Below are positions 56,101-63,419 of a stretch of DNA of 64,000 bases, piece after piece. Position 1 is the first letter of the stretch. Each line of letters begins with the position of its first letter. A program made the translations under genes and the position numbers. The DNA is from Paractinoplanes polyasparticus. Lineage in GTDB: Bacteria; Actinomycetota; Actinomycetes; Mycobacteriales; Micromonosporaceae. Location of the stretch: positions 62,001 through 126,000 of the forward strand of contig NZ_JAHWFK010000015.1 in the NCBI RefSeq assembly GCF_019710575.1. Direction: 5' to 3'. The notes under the pieces are model-generated. The model was not told the origin of the DNA. It searched no databases and saw nothing but the letters and a program-made list of their open reading frames with translations.

Positions 56101-56557
56101 GCAGGTTGACGTTCAGGCGTACGTCGCGGCGCTTGATCTTCGCGATGGCCCGGCCCAGCTTGGCGTCGGTGGCGTCGACGACGAGGTGGCCGACCATGCG
56201 GCGCAGCACGCGGCGGGCGATCGGCACGACCACGCCCGGCATGACCGGGGCGAGCACGCCGCCGAGCCGCACCGCGCCGCGCAGGGGAGCGGGCAGGAAG
56301 CGGGGAACGTCGGGCGCCAGCGCGTGCAGGGCGCGGGCGCTGACCCGCACGTCCTCGGGGCGCACGACGCCGTCGACGAAGCCGACCGCGAAGGCGAGGC
56401 CCTTCGGGTCGCGCAGCAGGCCGGCCAGCTGCGCCGCCGAGGCGGTGGGCTTGATGGTGGAAGCCTCGTGCAGCCAGCGCCGGACCAGGGCGATGGCCTC
56501 ATCAGCGAGTTCGGCGTGCTCGACCTTCTCGGCCGGCGACTGGGCGACATCAGACAT
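53174..56557 (-). CDS. putA: bifunctional proline dehydrogenase / L-glutamate-gamma-semialdehyde dehydrogenase
   Basis: The 1127-residue enzyme oxidises proline to glutamate in two steps with substrate channelling. The FAD-dependent proline dehydrogenase domain (about 130-450) has RLNVNLLGEAVLG, VSIKVSSTVAP, KFVNLDMEEYKDLDLT and KVRLVKGANLPMEQ. The NAD-dependent aldehyde dehydrogenase domain (about 500-1000) has TPPWNFPVAIPAG, the Glu of PLLAETSGKNA, the catalytic Cys in SSAFGHAGQKCSAAS and YFGPILGVM. There is no N-terminal RHH DNA-binding domain, so it does not regulate itself. The divergent LysR gene 92 bp away is the likely proline sensor. Confidence 0.96.
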   Translation of the reverse strand: MSDVAQSPAEKVEHAELADEAIALVRRWLHEASTIKPTASAAQLAGLLRDPKGLAFAVGFVDGVVRPEDVRVSARALHALAPDVPRFLPAPLRGAVRLGGVLAPVMPGVVVPIARRVLRRMVGHLVVDATDAKLGRAIAKIKRRDVRLNVNLLGEAVLGRGEATRRLRETERLLGRDDVDYVSIKVSSTVAPHNPWAFDEAVTEIVEQLTPLFTLAATARTRKFVNLDMEEYKDLDLTIAVFTRLLDQPELRDLEAGIVLQAYLPDALAAMIRLQEWSAKRRADGGAGIKVRLVKGANLPMEQVEATVHGWPLATWGSKQGTDTNYKRVLDYALHPDRIGNVRLGVAGHNLFDIAYAWLLAGRRGVRAGIEFEMLLGMAEGQAEVVRREVGGLLLYTPVVRPEQFDVAIAYLIRRLEEGASSDNFMSAVFELDSDSALFARERDRFLASLEQLDDEVPAPRRIAVRPPIEPGRFANTPDTDPAVAANRSQVREILKRVPTSTIGVEAINAARVTDERRLDDRLGAAAAAATAWGAMTGTSRGAVLHRIGEALETHRLDLLEVMASEAGKTADQADPEISEAIDFAHYYGDLAAELDSVDGAVAVPEKLTLVTPPWNFPVAIPAGSVLAALAAGSGVALKPAGPAERCGAVLAEIIKPVLPDADLLTLVQVEERALGKQLISHALVDRVILTGAYETAELFRSFRTDLPLLAETSGKNAIIVTPSADLDLAVKDVISSAFGHAGQKCSAASLVILVGSVARSERFRHQLLDAARSLTVGRPSDPRSQVGPVIEPAAGKLLDGLTKLGPGESWLLEPKSLDDTGRLWSPGIRDGVTRGSDYHRTEYFGPILGVMTAETLDEAIDLVNDVDFGLTSGLHSLDPDELALWLDRVQAGNLYVNRGITGAIVRRQPFGGWKRSAVGPGTKAGGPNYLVGLTGWQSASSSSSAKIDNGAVRALLTAAGNDPMLERAARSDAAAWASSFGTTADVSGLWAERNVLRYLPVPVEVRLAPGGSIAELLRVVAAGLRAGAPFRVSTASSLPVDLPVDVRIEDDETFAAGLRGVNRVRLVGGSAEALARATGGRPDLAVWSHPVTEAGRVEMLPFLHEQAVSITAHRFGNPDKLAQSVL

Positions 56558-56649
56558 GCCGAAAGTGTCCTTCCGGGTTTCGTTCAGGAAAAGCGACGGT
56601 TTTCGACGAGTACTCTTCAGTTCTGCTTAATGTTTCCGCGGAGGTCGAC

Positions 56650-57540
56650 GTGCTGGAGATCCGCCGCCTGGTGCTGCTGCGCGAACTGGCCGTCCGGGGC
56701 ACGATCGCGGCCGTCGCCGAGGCCCTCAACTTCTCGCCGTCGGCGGTGTCGCAACAGCTCAGCCAGCTCGAGAAGGAAGCCGGCATGCCGCTGCTGCGCA
56801 AGTCCGGCCGGGGTGTGCAGCTGACGCCGCAGGCCGAGGTGCTGGTCGACTCGGTGGGGGAGGTGCTCGACACGCTGGAGCGGGCCGAGGCCCGGCTGCA
56901 GGCCTCGACCGCGACGGTCAGCGGCCGGGTGCGCGTGGCCGTCTTCCAGTCGGCCGCGCTGGCCCTCATGCCGGCGACTCTGCTGGCCATGGCCACCCGC
57001 TTTCCCGACGTACGGGTCGAGATGGTGCAACGCGAGCCCGAACAGGCCCTGCGCGAGACCTGGGCCCGCGACTTCGACATGGTTATCGCCGAGCAATACC
57101 CGGCCCACGCCGCGCCACACCACCCCGGCCTCGACCGCCGCCCGCTGACCACCGACGCGATCCGCCTCGCCCTGCCCGCCCCGGGTGCGGCGCTGCACCC
57201 GGTGGCGTCGCTCGACGAGACCCGCCAGATGCCCTGGGTGATGGAGCCGCGCGGCACCGCGTCCCGCCACTTCGCCGAGCAGCTGTGCCGCTCCACCGGC
57301 TTCGAACCGGACGTACGCTACGAGACCGCCGACCTGCAGGCCCACATCCGCCTCGTCGAGTCCGGCAACGCCGTGGCCCTCATCCCCGACCTGGTCTGGG
57401 CCGGCCGCGACACGTCCTGCCGCCTGCTCACCCTCCCCGACCTGCCGCGCCGCACCATCTTCACCGCGCAGCGCCTCTCCGGCGCCGCCTCCCCGGCCGC
57501 GCGGGCCCTGCGCGAAACGCTGGAACGGGTGGCGGGTTAG
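56650..57540 (+). CDS. LysR-family regulator, probably of putA
   Basis: The 296 residues comprise a winged HTH at 1-60 (LEIRRLVLLRELAVRGTIAAVAEALNFSPSAVSQQLSQLEKEAGMPLL) and a substrate-binding-like effector domain (GRVRVAVFQSAALALMPATLLAMATRFPDVRVEMV). The start is a GTG with GGAGG 5 nt upstream. It is divergent from putA, the classic layout for LysR control of a catabolic gene. The spacer holds the palindrome GAGTACTC (56608) and a TACTCT -10-like string at 56611. The 3' end overlaps the RDD gene by 4 bp. Confidence 0.92.
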   Translation: MLEIRRLVLLRELAVRGTIAAVAEALNFSPSAVSQQLSQLEKEAGMPLLRKSGRGVQLTPQAEVLVDSVGEVLDTLERAEARLQASTATVSGRVRVAVFQSAALALMPATLLAMATRFPDVRVEMVQREPEQALRETWARDFDMVIAEQYPAHAAPHHPGLDRRPLTTDAIRLALPAPGAALHPVASLDETRQMPWVMEPRGTASRHFAEQLCRSTGFEPDVRYETADLQAHIRLVESGNAVALIPDLVWAGRDTSCRLLTLPDLPRRTIFTAQRLSGAASPAARALRETLERVAG

Positions 57541-57959
57541 CCGCCGTCCGCCGGGCGCGTCACCGCGGTGCGAGCGAGCTTGTCGTGCAGGGCCTGGCGC
57601 CGCCGGTCCACCAGCAGCCAGGCCGCGCCGATCGGGAAATAGGCCAGCACGACGGCCCGCAGGAGCGCGGCCGGCCAGCGCAGCGGGCGGCCGTCGACGG
57701 TGACCACCCGCAACCCGAGCAGGGCCATGCCCGGGGTGCGCCCGGCCAGCGCCCAGAACAGGGTGCAGCCGGCCGCGAACACCGTGGGCAGGCCGAGGGT
57801 GTACGTCGCTGTGAGCAGCCGGTCGAGCCCCTCCAACGGAGCGCCGCCGACCTGGGCCACCAGCGCCACCGTGGCGATGGCGCCGGTGGCGGCGGCCACG
57901 AGCAGCAGGGCGTCGATCAGATAGGCGAGCAGCCGGCTGACCGCGCCGGCATAGGTCAC
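57537..57959 (-). CDS. RDD-family membrane protein
   Basis: The 140-residue protein has three to four helices and the RDD signature: SRLLAYLIDALLLVAAA (R...D), ALAGRTPGMALLGLRVVTVDG (GRTPGM...RV) and the C-terminal LLVDRRRQALHDKLART (RQALHDKxA). Family members are possible ion or Na+/H+ exchange proteins, mostly untested. The ATG overlaps the stop of the upstream gene (ATGA), so the pair is coupled. Confidence 0.93.
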   Translation of the reverse strand: MTYAGAVSRLLAYLIDALLLVAAATGAIATVALVAQVGGAPLEGLDRLLTATYTLGLPTVFAAGCTLFWALAGRTPGMALLGLRVVTVDGRPLRWPAALLRAVVLAYFPIGAAWLLVDRRRQALHDKLARTAVTRPADGG

Positions 57960-58693
57960 CGCCGGTCGCCGGGCGGCGCGGACGGAACCCCGCCGTTGGC
58001 CGGCGTCGGCGCGACGGCCGGATCGTTCACCGGCGATGGCGCGACCGGCGCCTCACCGATCCGCGCCGGGCGGGCCTTGCCCCACCGCATCCGCGAGGTC
58101 ATCCGGTCGACGGCGTCGTCACCGGCGGCCGCTCCGGTCCGGATCCGGCCGACCAGCTCGTCCACCATCGAGTCGCGCTGCCCGCGCACGAGCGGCTGGA
58201 TGCGTTCCGGCTCCTGCTCGAGCAGCGTCAGCACATCGTCGAGCACGGTGCGCACCAGTGGCCGCAAGATCCGGGAGACCTGAGCGTCCACCACCCGGTC
58301 GACCAGCGGCGAAGTGGCCACAGCGTCGACCGCGGCCTCGACGGCGGACGCCATCCGGCTCCGCCGGCTCGCCACGGTGGCCGCCGCACGGCTCCGCTGT
58401 TCGGCCATGGTCTCGGCGGCTCGGCCGCGCTCGGCGGCTCCCTGCTCCGCCAGCTCGCCGGCCCAGCGCCGCAACCCAGCCGCGCTGCCGTCCACCCGTA
58501 CGCGAACCGCCGTTCCCGCCCCTGCCGCGCCTAGCACCAGCCGGGCTCCTGCGCCGATCGCGACGTCTCTCCATCCGCCCGGGCCGGCTGTTGGCCCCTG
58601 AGGCGCCGACTCGTGGGGGGCCGGCTCGTGGGCTGCCGGCCCCTGAGGCGCCGGCTCGTGGGCTGCCGGCTCCGGGCCGGAGAAACCAAGCAT
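57956..58693 (-). CDS. hypothetical alpha-helical protein coupled to RDD gene
   Basis: About 245 residues: an N-terminal Pro/Ala/His/Glu repeat region (PAAHEPAPQGPAAHEPAPHE), then AIGAGARLVLGAAGAGTAVRVRV. A long amphipathic helical body rich in Arg/Glu/Ala follows (SAVEAAVDAVATSPLVDRVVDAQVSRI, VRTVLDDVLTLLEQEPERIQPLVRGQRDSMVDELVGRIR), and a Pro-rich tail. The body resembles proteins that sit beside RDD genes in actinobacteria; the function is unknown. The ATG at 58693 has GGAGG 5 nt upstream, better than the start 26 codons before. Confidence 0.8.
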   Translation of the reverse strand: MLGFSGPEPAAHEPAPQGPAAHEPAPHESAPQGPTAGPGGWRDVAIGAGARLVLGAAGAGTAVRVRVDGSAAGLRRWAGELAEQGAAERGRAAETMAEQRSRAAATVASRRSRMASAVEAAVDAVATSPLVDRVVDAQVSRILRPLVRTVLDDVLTLLEQEPERIQPLVRGQRDSMVDELVGRIRTGAAAGDDAVDRMTSRMRWGKARPARIGEAPVAPSPVNDPAVAPTPANGGVPSAPPGDRR

Positions 58694-58869
58694 TGCGGAC
58701 CTCCAGCTGCCAGGCCGGTGCTCCCCGGCCACCGCGGCCATGGTCCCTCCGGCGTCTCGCCCGCACCTCATCTGTCAGGGATGAGTACCGGGAGCCGGGC
58801 CCACGGCGTGTCAGGCGCGAACCCCGCCCGGTCGGCGATTGGTGCGGATGCTGCTGCCCGGGATCGAGG

Positions 58870-59247
58870 TCAGGAGACCGTGACGAACGCGCGGTGACAG
58901 ACGTCCTTCCAGTAATTGCCGGCGATCACGTTGTAGTGGGTGCCGAGTGAACGGCCGCTCACCAGGTGCCAGTACTCGACCGTGGCGACCCCGCCGGGGA
59001 AGATCCGGAACCGGTCGACGGGGTCGTTCGCGTTCTCGTTGGTGGTCTGGCCCGCGACGATGGTGGCGGTGTAGCCGTACTTGCGCTGGTATCCCACGAT
59101 CTGGACGCTGTTCGGGGAGCTCGTGAGCCGGCCGGTGCAGGCGGCAGCGCTGGCCGCGGTGGCTCCGGTGACCACGACGGGCACGGAGCAGAGCGAGGCG
59201 AGAAGGGTCAGCAGGACCCCTCGGCGTACGTTCCGGTGGCGAATCAT
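58870..59247 (-). CDS. small secreted protein, unknown
   Basis: The 125 residues comprise a signal peptide (GVLLTLLASLCSVPVVVTG, with a cut near ASA) and a mature domain of about 85 residues with two Cys (ACTGR and DVCHRAF), likely one disulfide. It looks like a beta-rich fold: YQRKYGYTATIVAGQTTNEN, RFRIFPGGVATVEYWHLVSG. I do not recognise the family. GGAGG precedes the ATG at 59247. Confidence 0.78.
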   Translation of the reverse strand: MIRHRNVRRGVLLTLLASLCSVPVVVTGATAASAAACTGRLTSSPNSVQIVGYQRKYGYTATIVAGQTTNENANDPVDRFRIFPGGVATVEYWHLVSGRSLGTHYNVIAGNYWKDVCHRAFVTVS

Positions 59248-59384
59248 CCGGTGTTCCTCCGTTTCTGTTTCGACGATGCAGCCACCGTAGGGCCAAAGTG
59301 GACCGGCCTCGAAGATGTGGCCAGAAGTAGACACACATCGATGACACTTTCCCTATCTCCTATCGGCTATATAGACTCCGGGGC

Positions 59385-60332
59385 ATGCGTCGATCGTTAG
59401 CGGTGCTCGCGACCGTGGTTCTTGCTGTGGCCCTCGGTGGCTGCGGGGACGACTCCTCGTCCGATTCCGCCACTGGTGGGGATTCGGGGCTGCGGATCGG
59501 CTATCAGCGGTTCGGAGGGCTCAGCCTGGTCAAGGCGCGGGGGGACGCGCCCGGAGTGACCTGGTCGCTCTTCGAGAGCGGGCCCGCGTTGACCGAAGCC
59601 CTGAAGGCGGGGGCGATCGACCTCGGACAGACGGGGGAGGCGCCGCCGATCTTCGCCGCGGCCGCGAAGACGCCGTTCGTGGTGGCCGGCGTGGGGGCGC
59701 CGTCGCCCAAGAGCGAAGCCGTGCTGGTGAAGGAGTCCAAGGGGTACAAGAGCTTCGCCGACCTCAAGGGGAAGACGGTGGCGCTCAACAAGGGCTCCAA
59801 CGTGCACTGGCTGCTCCTGAAGCTGCTCGAGGCCAACCAGATGACCCTGCAGGACATCAACGTCAAATACCTGAAGCCCGCCGAGGGCCGGCCCGCCTTC
59901 GACAACGACCAGGTCGACGCCTGGGTGATCTGGGATCCGTACTTCGCGCTGGCCGAGCAGCCCGCCGTCCAGGTGCTCGCCGACGCCTCGGGGGTCGCCA
60001 ACAACCGTGAATACATCCTGGTGAGCAAGGACGCCGCCGATCGGAAGACCGAGCAGATCAAGAGCTTCCTGCATGCGTACGAGAAGACGACCGCCTGGGG
60101 CATCGCCCACGCCGACGAGCGGGCCAAGGTCCTGGCGCCCGAACTGAAGATCGACGAGCCGACCACGAAGCGGGCCCTGGCCCGTGCGGCCCAGCCGGTC
60201 GGCCAGTTGGACGCGACCATCGGCGCCGAACTGCAGACCATCGCCGACGGCTTCACGTCGCTGGAGCTCATTCCCGGGAAGGTGGACATGAAGTCGCTGG
60301 TGGACCCGCGGTTCGCCGAGGCCGCGCCGTGA
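59385..60332 (+). CDS. ssuA: sulfonate-type ABC substrate-binding lipoprotein
   Basis: The 315-residue lipoprotein has signal LAVLATVVLAVALGGCGDD with lipobox LGGC. The binding fold of aliphatic-sulfonate receptors is evident: LRIGYQRFGGLSLVKARG, FESGPALTEALKAGAIDLGQTGEAPPIFAAA, DLKGKTVALNKGSNVHWLLLKLLE, DAWVIWDPYFALAE. It captures alkanesulfonates outside the membrane. It is the first gene of a complete ssuACB-type operon, the stop overlapping the permease start. The upstream 50 bp are AT-rich (TATATA at 59370), a probable sulfur-regulated promoter. The symbol follows family resemblance only. Confidence 0.88.
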   Translation: MRRSLAVLATVVLAVALGGCGDDSSSDSATGGDSGLRIGYQRFGGLSLVKARGDAPGVTWSLFESGPALTEALKAGAIDLGQTGEAPPIFAAAAKTPFVVAGVGAPSPKSEAVLVKESKGYKSFADLKGKTVALNKGSNVHWLLLKLLEANQMTLQDINVKYLKPAEGRPAFDNDQVDAWVIWDPYFALAEQPAVQVLADASGVANNREYILVSKDAADRKTEQIKSFLHAYEKTTAWGIAHADERAKVLAPELKIDEPTTKRALARAAQPVGQLDATIGAELQTIADGFTSLELIPGKVDMKSLVDPRFAEAAP

Positions 60333-61150
60333 CGATCGTGGCGGCGCCCGACACGTCGGTCGCCTCCCGGGCAACGCCTCCGCCGGCCAAGCGCCGCCTC
60401 CGGTGGCAACGCGCCCTGAGCCCCGTACTCATCCTGGTGGTGTGGGAAGTGGCGTCGCGGGCCGGTCTGATCGCCGAGGACAAGCTGCCGGCGCCGAGCA
60501 CGGTGCTGCGGACCGGATGGCGCCTCGCGCGTGACGGCACCCTCGGCGACCACCTGCTGGACTCGCTCACCCGCGCCGCGATCGGGCTGCTCATCGGGGG
60601 AGTGCTGGCCCTGGTGCTCGGTTCGGTGGCCGGGCTGTTGCGGGCCGGCGACGACGCGATCGACCCGCCCGTGCAGATGGCTCGCATGCTCCCGCATCTG
60701 GCGCTCGTCCCGCTGCTCATCATCTGGGTCGGCATCGGCGAGTCCATGAAGATCACGCTGGTGGCGCTCGGCGTCTTCTTCCCGCTCTACTTCAACACGT
60801 ACGCCGGAATCCGCGACATCGACGAGCGCCTGGTCGAAGCCGCGCGGACGTGCGGTCTGGGCACCTGGCAACGCATCCGCCACGTCATCCTGCCGGGCGC
60901 GCTGCCCTCGCTCTTCCTGGGCCTGCGGCTGGCGATCGGCGCCGCGTGGCTGAGCCTGGTGGTCGGCGAGCAGACCAACACCCAGAACGGCATCGGCTTC
61001 CTCATGATGGAGGCCCGCGAGTTCAGCCAGACCGACGTCGTGGTGCTGGGCCTGTTCGTCTACGCCGGTCTGGGGCTGCTCTCGGACCTGTTGCTCCGCA
61101 TCCTCGAGAGGAGGGCCCTGGCGTGGCGCCGAGGCCTGCAGGCGACCTAG
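60329..61150 (+). CDS. ssuC: sulfonate-type ABC permease
   Basis: The 273-residue membrane protein has about six helices. It includes SPVLILVVWEVASRAGL, GSVAGLLRAGDDAIDPPVQMARMLPHLALVPLLIIWVGIGES and the EAA loop LVEAARTCGLGTWQRIRHVILPGALPSLFLGLRLAIGAAWLSLV that docks the ATPase. The start is the GTG at 60329, overlapping the ssuA stop (GTGA). It shows what the decayed permease at 16.9 kb would have looked like when whole. Confidence 0.92.
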   Translation: MTIVAAPDTSVASRATPPPAKRRLRWQRALSPVLILVVWEVASRAGLIAEDKLPAPSTVLRTGWRLARDGTLGDHLLDSLTRAAIGLLIGGVLALVLGSVAGLLRAGDDAIDPPVQMARMLPHLALVPLLIIWVGIGESMKITLVALGVFFPLYFNTYAGIRDIDERLVEAARTCGLGTWQRIRHVILPGALPSLFLGLRLAIGAAWLSLVVGEQTNTQNGIGFLMMEAREFSQTDVVVLGLFVYAGLGLLSDLLLRILERRALAWRRGLQAT

Positions 61151-61830
61151 TCGTACGGGCCCGGAACGTGCGCCGGGCCTTCGGTCCCACCACCGTCCTC
61201 GACGGCGTCGACCTGGACGTCGCCCCCGGTGAAGTGGTCGCCCTGCTGGGCGGCAGCGGCTCCGGCAAGAGCACGCTGCTCCGCATCCTGGCCGGCCTCG
61301 ACCCGGCCGCCTCGGGCGACTTCACGGTGCCCAGCCGGAATGCGGTCGTCTTCCAGGAGCATCGTCTGCTCCCGTGGAAGCGGGTGCTCGACAACGTCGG
61401 CCTGGGCGTGAGCGACCGTTCCCGCTGCACCGACGCACTGGCCGAGGTGGGCCTGGCCGACCGGGCCCGGGCCTGGCCGATCGAACTCTCCGGCGGCCAG
61501 GCGCAGCGGGTGGCCTTCGCGCGGGCCCTGGCCCGGCAACCGTCGGTGCTGCTCCTCGACGAGCCCTTCGGCGCTCTGGACGCGCTGACCCGCCTGCGCA
61601 TGCAGGAGCTGTTCGGCCGCTTGCGGGCCCGCCACGGCTTCGCCGCGCTGTTGGTGACCCACGACGTGGACGAGGCCTTGCTGCTGGCCGACCGCGCTCT
61701 GGTGCTCGACCGCGGCGTCATCGCGGCCGATCTGCCGGTGGAGCTCGCCCACCCGCGGGCTCCGGACGCCCCGGGCTTCGGCAACCTGCGCCGCCGACTC
61801 CTCGAACTGCTGGGCGTGCCTGTGCCCTAA
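61123..61830 (+). CDS. ssuB: sulfonate-type ABC ATP-binding protein
   Basis: The 235-residue ATPase has Walker A LLGGSGSGKST, Q-loop VVFQEHRLLPWKRVLDNVGLG, signature LSGGQAQRVAFARALA, Walker B VLLLDEPFGALDALTR and H-loop LLVTHDVDEALLLADR. The GTG at 61123 lies 28 bp inside the permease gene with AGGAGG about 9 nt upstream, so translation is coupled. With ssuA and ssuC it forms a whole importer; no sulfonate monooxygenase gene (ssuD) is seen in the window. Confidence 0.93.
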   Translation: MAPRPAGDLVVRARNVRRAFGPTTVLDGVDLDVAPGEVVALLGGSGSGKSTLLRILAGLDPAASGDFTVPSRNAVVFQEHRLLPWKRVLDNVGLGVSDRSRCTDALAEVGLADRARAWPIELSGGQAQRVAFARALARQPSVLLLDEPFGALDALTRLRMQELFGRLRARHGFAALLVTHDVDEALLLADRALVLDRGVIAADLPVELAHPRAPDAPGFGNLRRRLLELLGVPVP

Positions 61831-61899
61831 GGCCATGCTCCAGAGGAGCTCGGCCGCCGCTGACCGGCGGCAGCGCCGGCCGGGTGGGATCATCGGAGG

Positions 61900-62649
61900 A
61901 TGGTCTACCCGTTCGGTCCCGGTCCTGAGGTCGGTGGACCGGTGGGCGACTCCTACGCCGTCGCTCTGGTGCGCGACGGTGACGCCGCGGGCGTGCTGGG
62001 GGTTCTGCGGCGCATCCGCTTCACCGGGTGGGTCGGCGCGGCCGAGAGCGGGTGGCTGCCGGTCCTCGCCGTGCCGGGGAACGGCGCCGTAGCGTCTCAG
62101 CGGCGGGGGATCGCCGGGGCCGGCGAGGTGCTGGCCGGGGAGCTCGGGGCCACGGTGCTGGTGGTGCGGGTGCTCGCCGATCGTCAGCTCGCTCTGGTGG
62201 CTCGGGTGGGTGACGACGAGGTCGGTCGCTATGTGAGCGACCCGTCGCGCGAGCCGGGGGCCGCGGACGACGTCCTGGACGATCCGCTGGGTGTCTCGGC
62301 GGCCGGCGGGATCGCCGCGGCCGCCGGGCATCCCGAGCGGGGCAGAGAGCTCGCCGAGGTGCTGGACGAGCGGCTCGACCCGGAGAGCGTCATCGAGTCG
62401 GAGCGGCTCGCGCGCATGCTGCGGCTGCTGGGACTGCCCACCTGGCTGGTCGCCGTCGCGGCCCTGCCGCGCGACATTCCGACCGGGCCGACCGCGCGCG
62501 ATCTGACGCGGCTCGGCTTCGGGCTGCCGGGGCCGGGTGGGGTGGTGCTCGCGCGGCTGGCCCGGGTGGTCCGGCGCCGCCGCCGGCCGCCGCCGATCTT
62601 CGCCGACCCGCCGCGGGGCGGCTCCGGGATGGACCCCTGGCTCATGTGA
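61900..62649 (+). CDS. hypothetical protein, 249 residues
   Basis: The soluble protein opens MVYPFGPGPEVGGPVGDSYAVALVRDGDAAGVLGVLRR; a central region has TVLVVRVLADRQLALVARVGDDEVGRYVSDPSRE, and DERLDPESVIESERLARMLRLLGLPTWLVAVAALPRDIP is helical. The C-terminus is Arg- and Pro-rich. High GC3 and length support a real gene, but I do not recognise the family. GGAGG abuts the ATG, too close for a normal ribosome site, so it may be leaderless. It is convergent with the channel gene, 6 bp away. Confidence 0.8.
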   Translation: MVYPFGPGPEVGGPVGDSYAVALVRDGDAAGVLGVLRRIRFTGWVGAAESGWLPVLAVPGNGAVASQRRGIAGAGEVLAGELGATVLVVRVLADRQLALVARVGDDEVGRYVSDPSREPGAADDVLDDPLGVSAAGGIAAAAGHPERGRELAEVLDERLDPESVIESERLARMLRLLGLPTWLVAVAALPRDIPTGPTARDLTRLGFGLPGPGGVVLARLARVVRRRRRPPPIFADPPRGGSGMDPWLM

Positions 62650-62655
62650 GCCCGG

Positions 62656-63303
62656 TCAGGGCCGCCGCCGGCGTGGGCGCCAGGCTTCGACGACCTTGGC
62701 CACGGCTGTGACCAGGAAGAGCTGGCCGGTCAGGGCTTCGAGGACGGCCAGACTGCGGCCGGGGTTGCCCGCGGGCACCAGATCGCCGTAGCCGGTGGTG
62801 GTGAGCGTGACGAAGCTGAAGAAGAGGGTGTCGGGCAAAGCGGCGTCGCCGGCGTCGGCGAAGAACGGGCCGGGCTGCAGAAAGGCCACGCCGCGGTAGG
62901 CGAAGCCGAACGCCATGCCCAGCATCAGGTAGGCCGCAAGAGCGCCCAGCATCAGCTCACGGTCGACGGCGCGGCGGACGAGGTCGGCCACGATGGCCAC
63001 GGGCGCGATCGCGTACAGCACGCAGCCCGCCAGGAAGGTCGATCCCATCAGCCAGCCGGCCGGCAGGACGAGCGCCCACGCGGCGGTCACGAGAGCCAGG
63101 GCGAAGACCGCGGTGGCGGCCTGGCGCAGGCGCGAGCGGATCGAGGCCAGCCGCAGCACCTGCCATACCGTGCCGATCTGAACGACCAGCACGAGCGTGA
63201 CGCCGACGCGCTCGGTGACCGAGGTGGCCAGCACATAGGTGAGAACGATGAGGCCTATCACGGGGGCGTAGCCCCGTTTGCCGGTTGCGATCCCGTCCGT
63301 CAT
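62656..63303 (-). CDS. potassium-channel-like ion channel
   Basis: The 215-residue protein has about five to six helices. The final pore unit is AAYLMLGMAFGFAYRGVAFL, then the selectivity filter TLTTTGYGDLVP and a last helix (SLAVLEALTGQLFLVTAVAKVV). There are no charged S4 repeats, so it is not voltage-gated in the usual sense, and no RCK domain follows. It lets K+ pass the cytoplasmic membrane. It starts at ATG 63303 without a ribosome site, 6 nt after TAGCGT. Confidence 0.9.
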   Translation of the reverse strand: MTDGIATGKRGYAPVIGLIVLTYVLATSVTERVGVTLVLVVQIGTVWQVLRLASIRSRLRQAATAVFALALVTAAWALVLPAGWLMGSTFLAGCVLYAIAPVAIVADLVRRAVDRELMLGALAAYLMLGMAFGFAYRGVAFLQPGPFFADAGDAALPDTLFFSFVTLTTTGYGDLVPAGNPGRSLAVLEALTGQLFLVTAVAKVVEAWRPRRRRP

Positions 63304-63309
63304 CGCCCG

Positions 63310-63315
63310 ACGCTA
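63310..63315 (-). promoter_or_regulatory. -10 box of the channel gene leaderless promoter
   Basis: TAGCGT on the minus strand is 6 nt from the ATG. Confidence 0.5.
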
Positions 63316-63419
63316 GAACCGCGCTGTTCTCGCGCGAATCGCGCGCTGCGGAGGAGAACCGGTCCGTGGCGCGCGACCCCGCCCGGTCACGCGCCACGGA
63401 AGATGACAGCGACGCCAGG

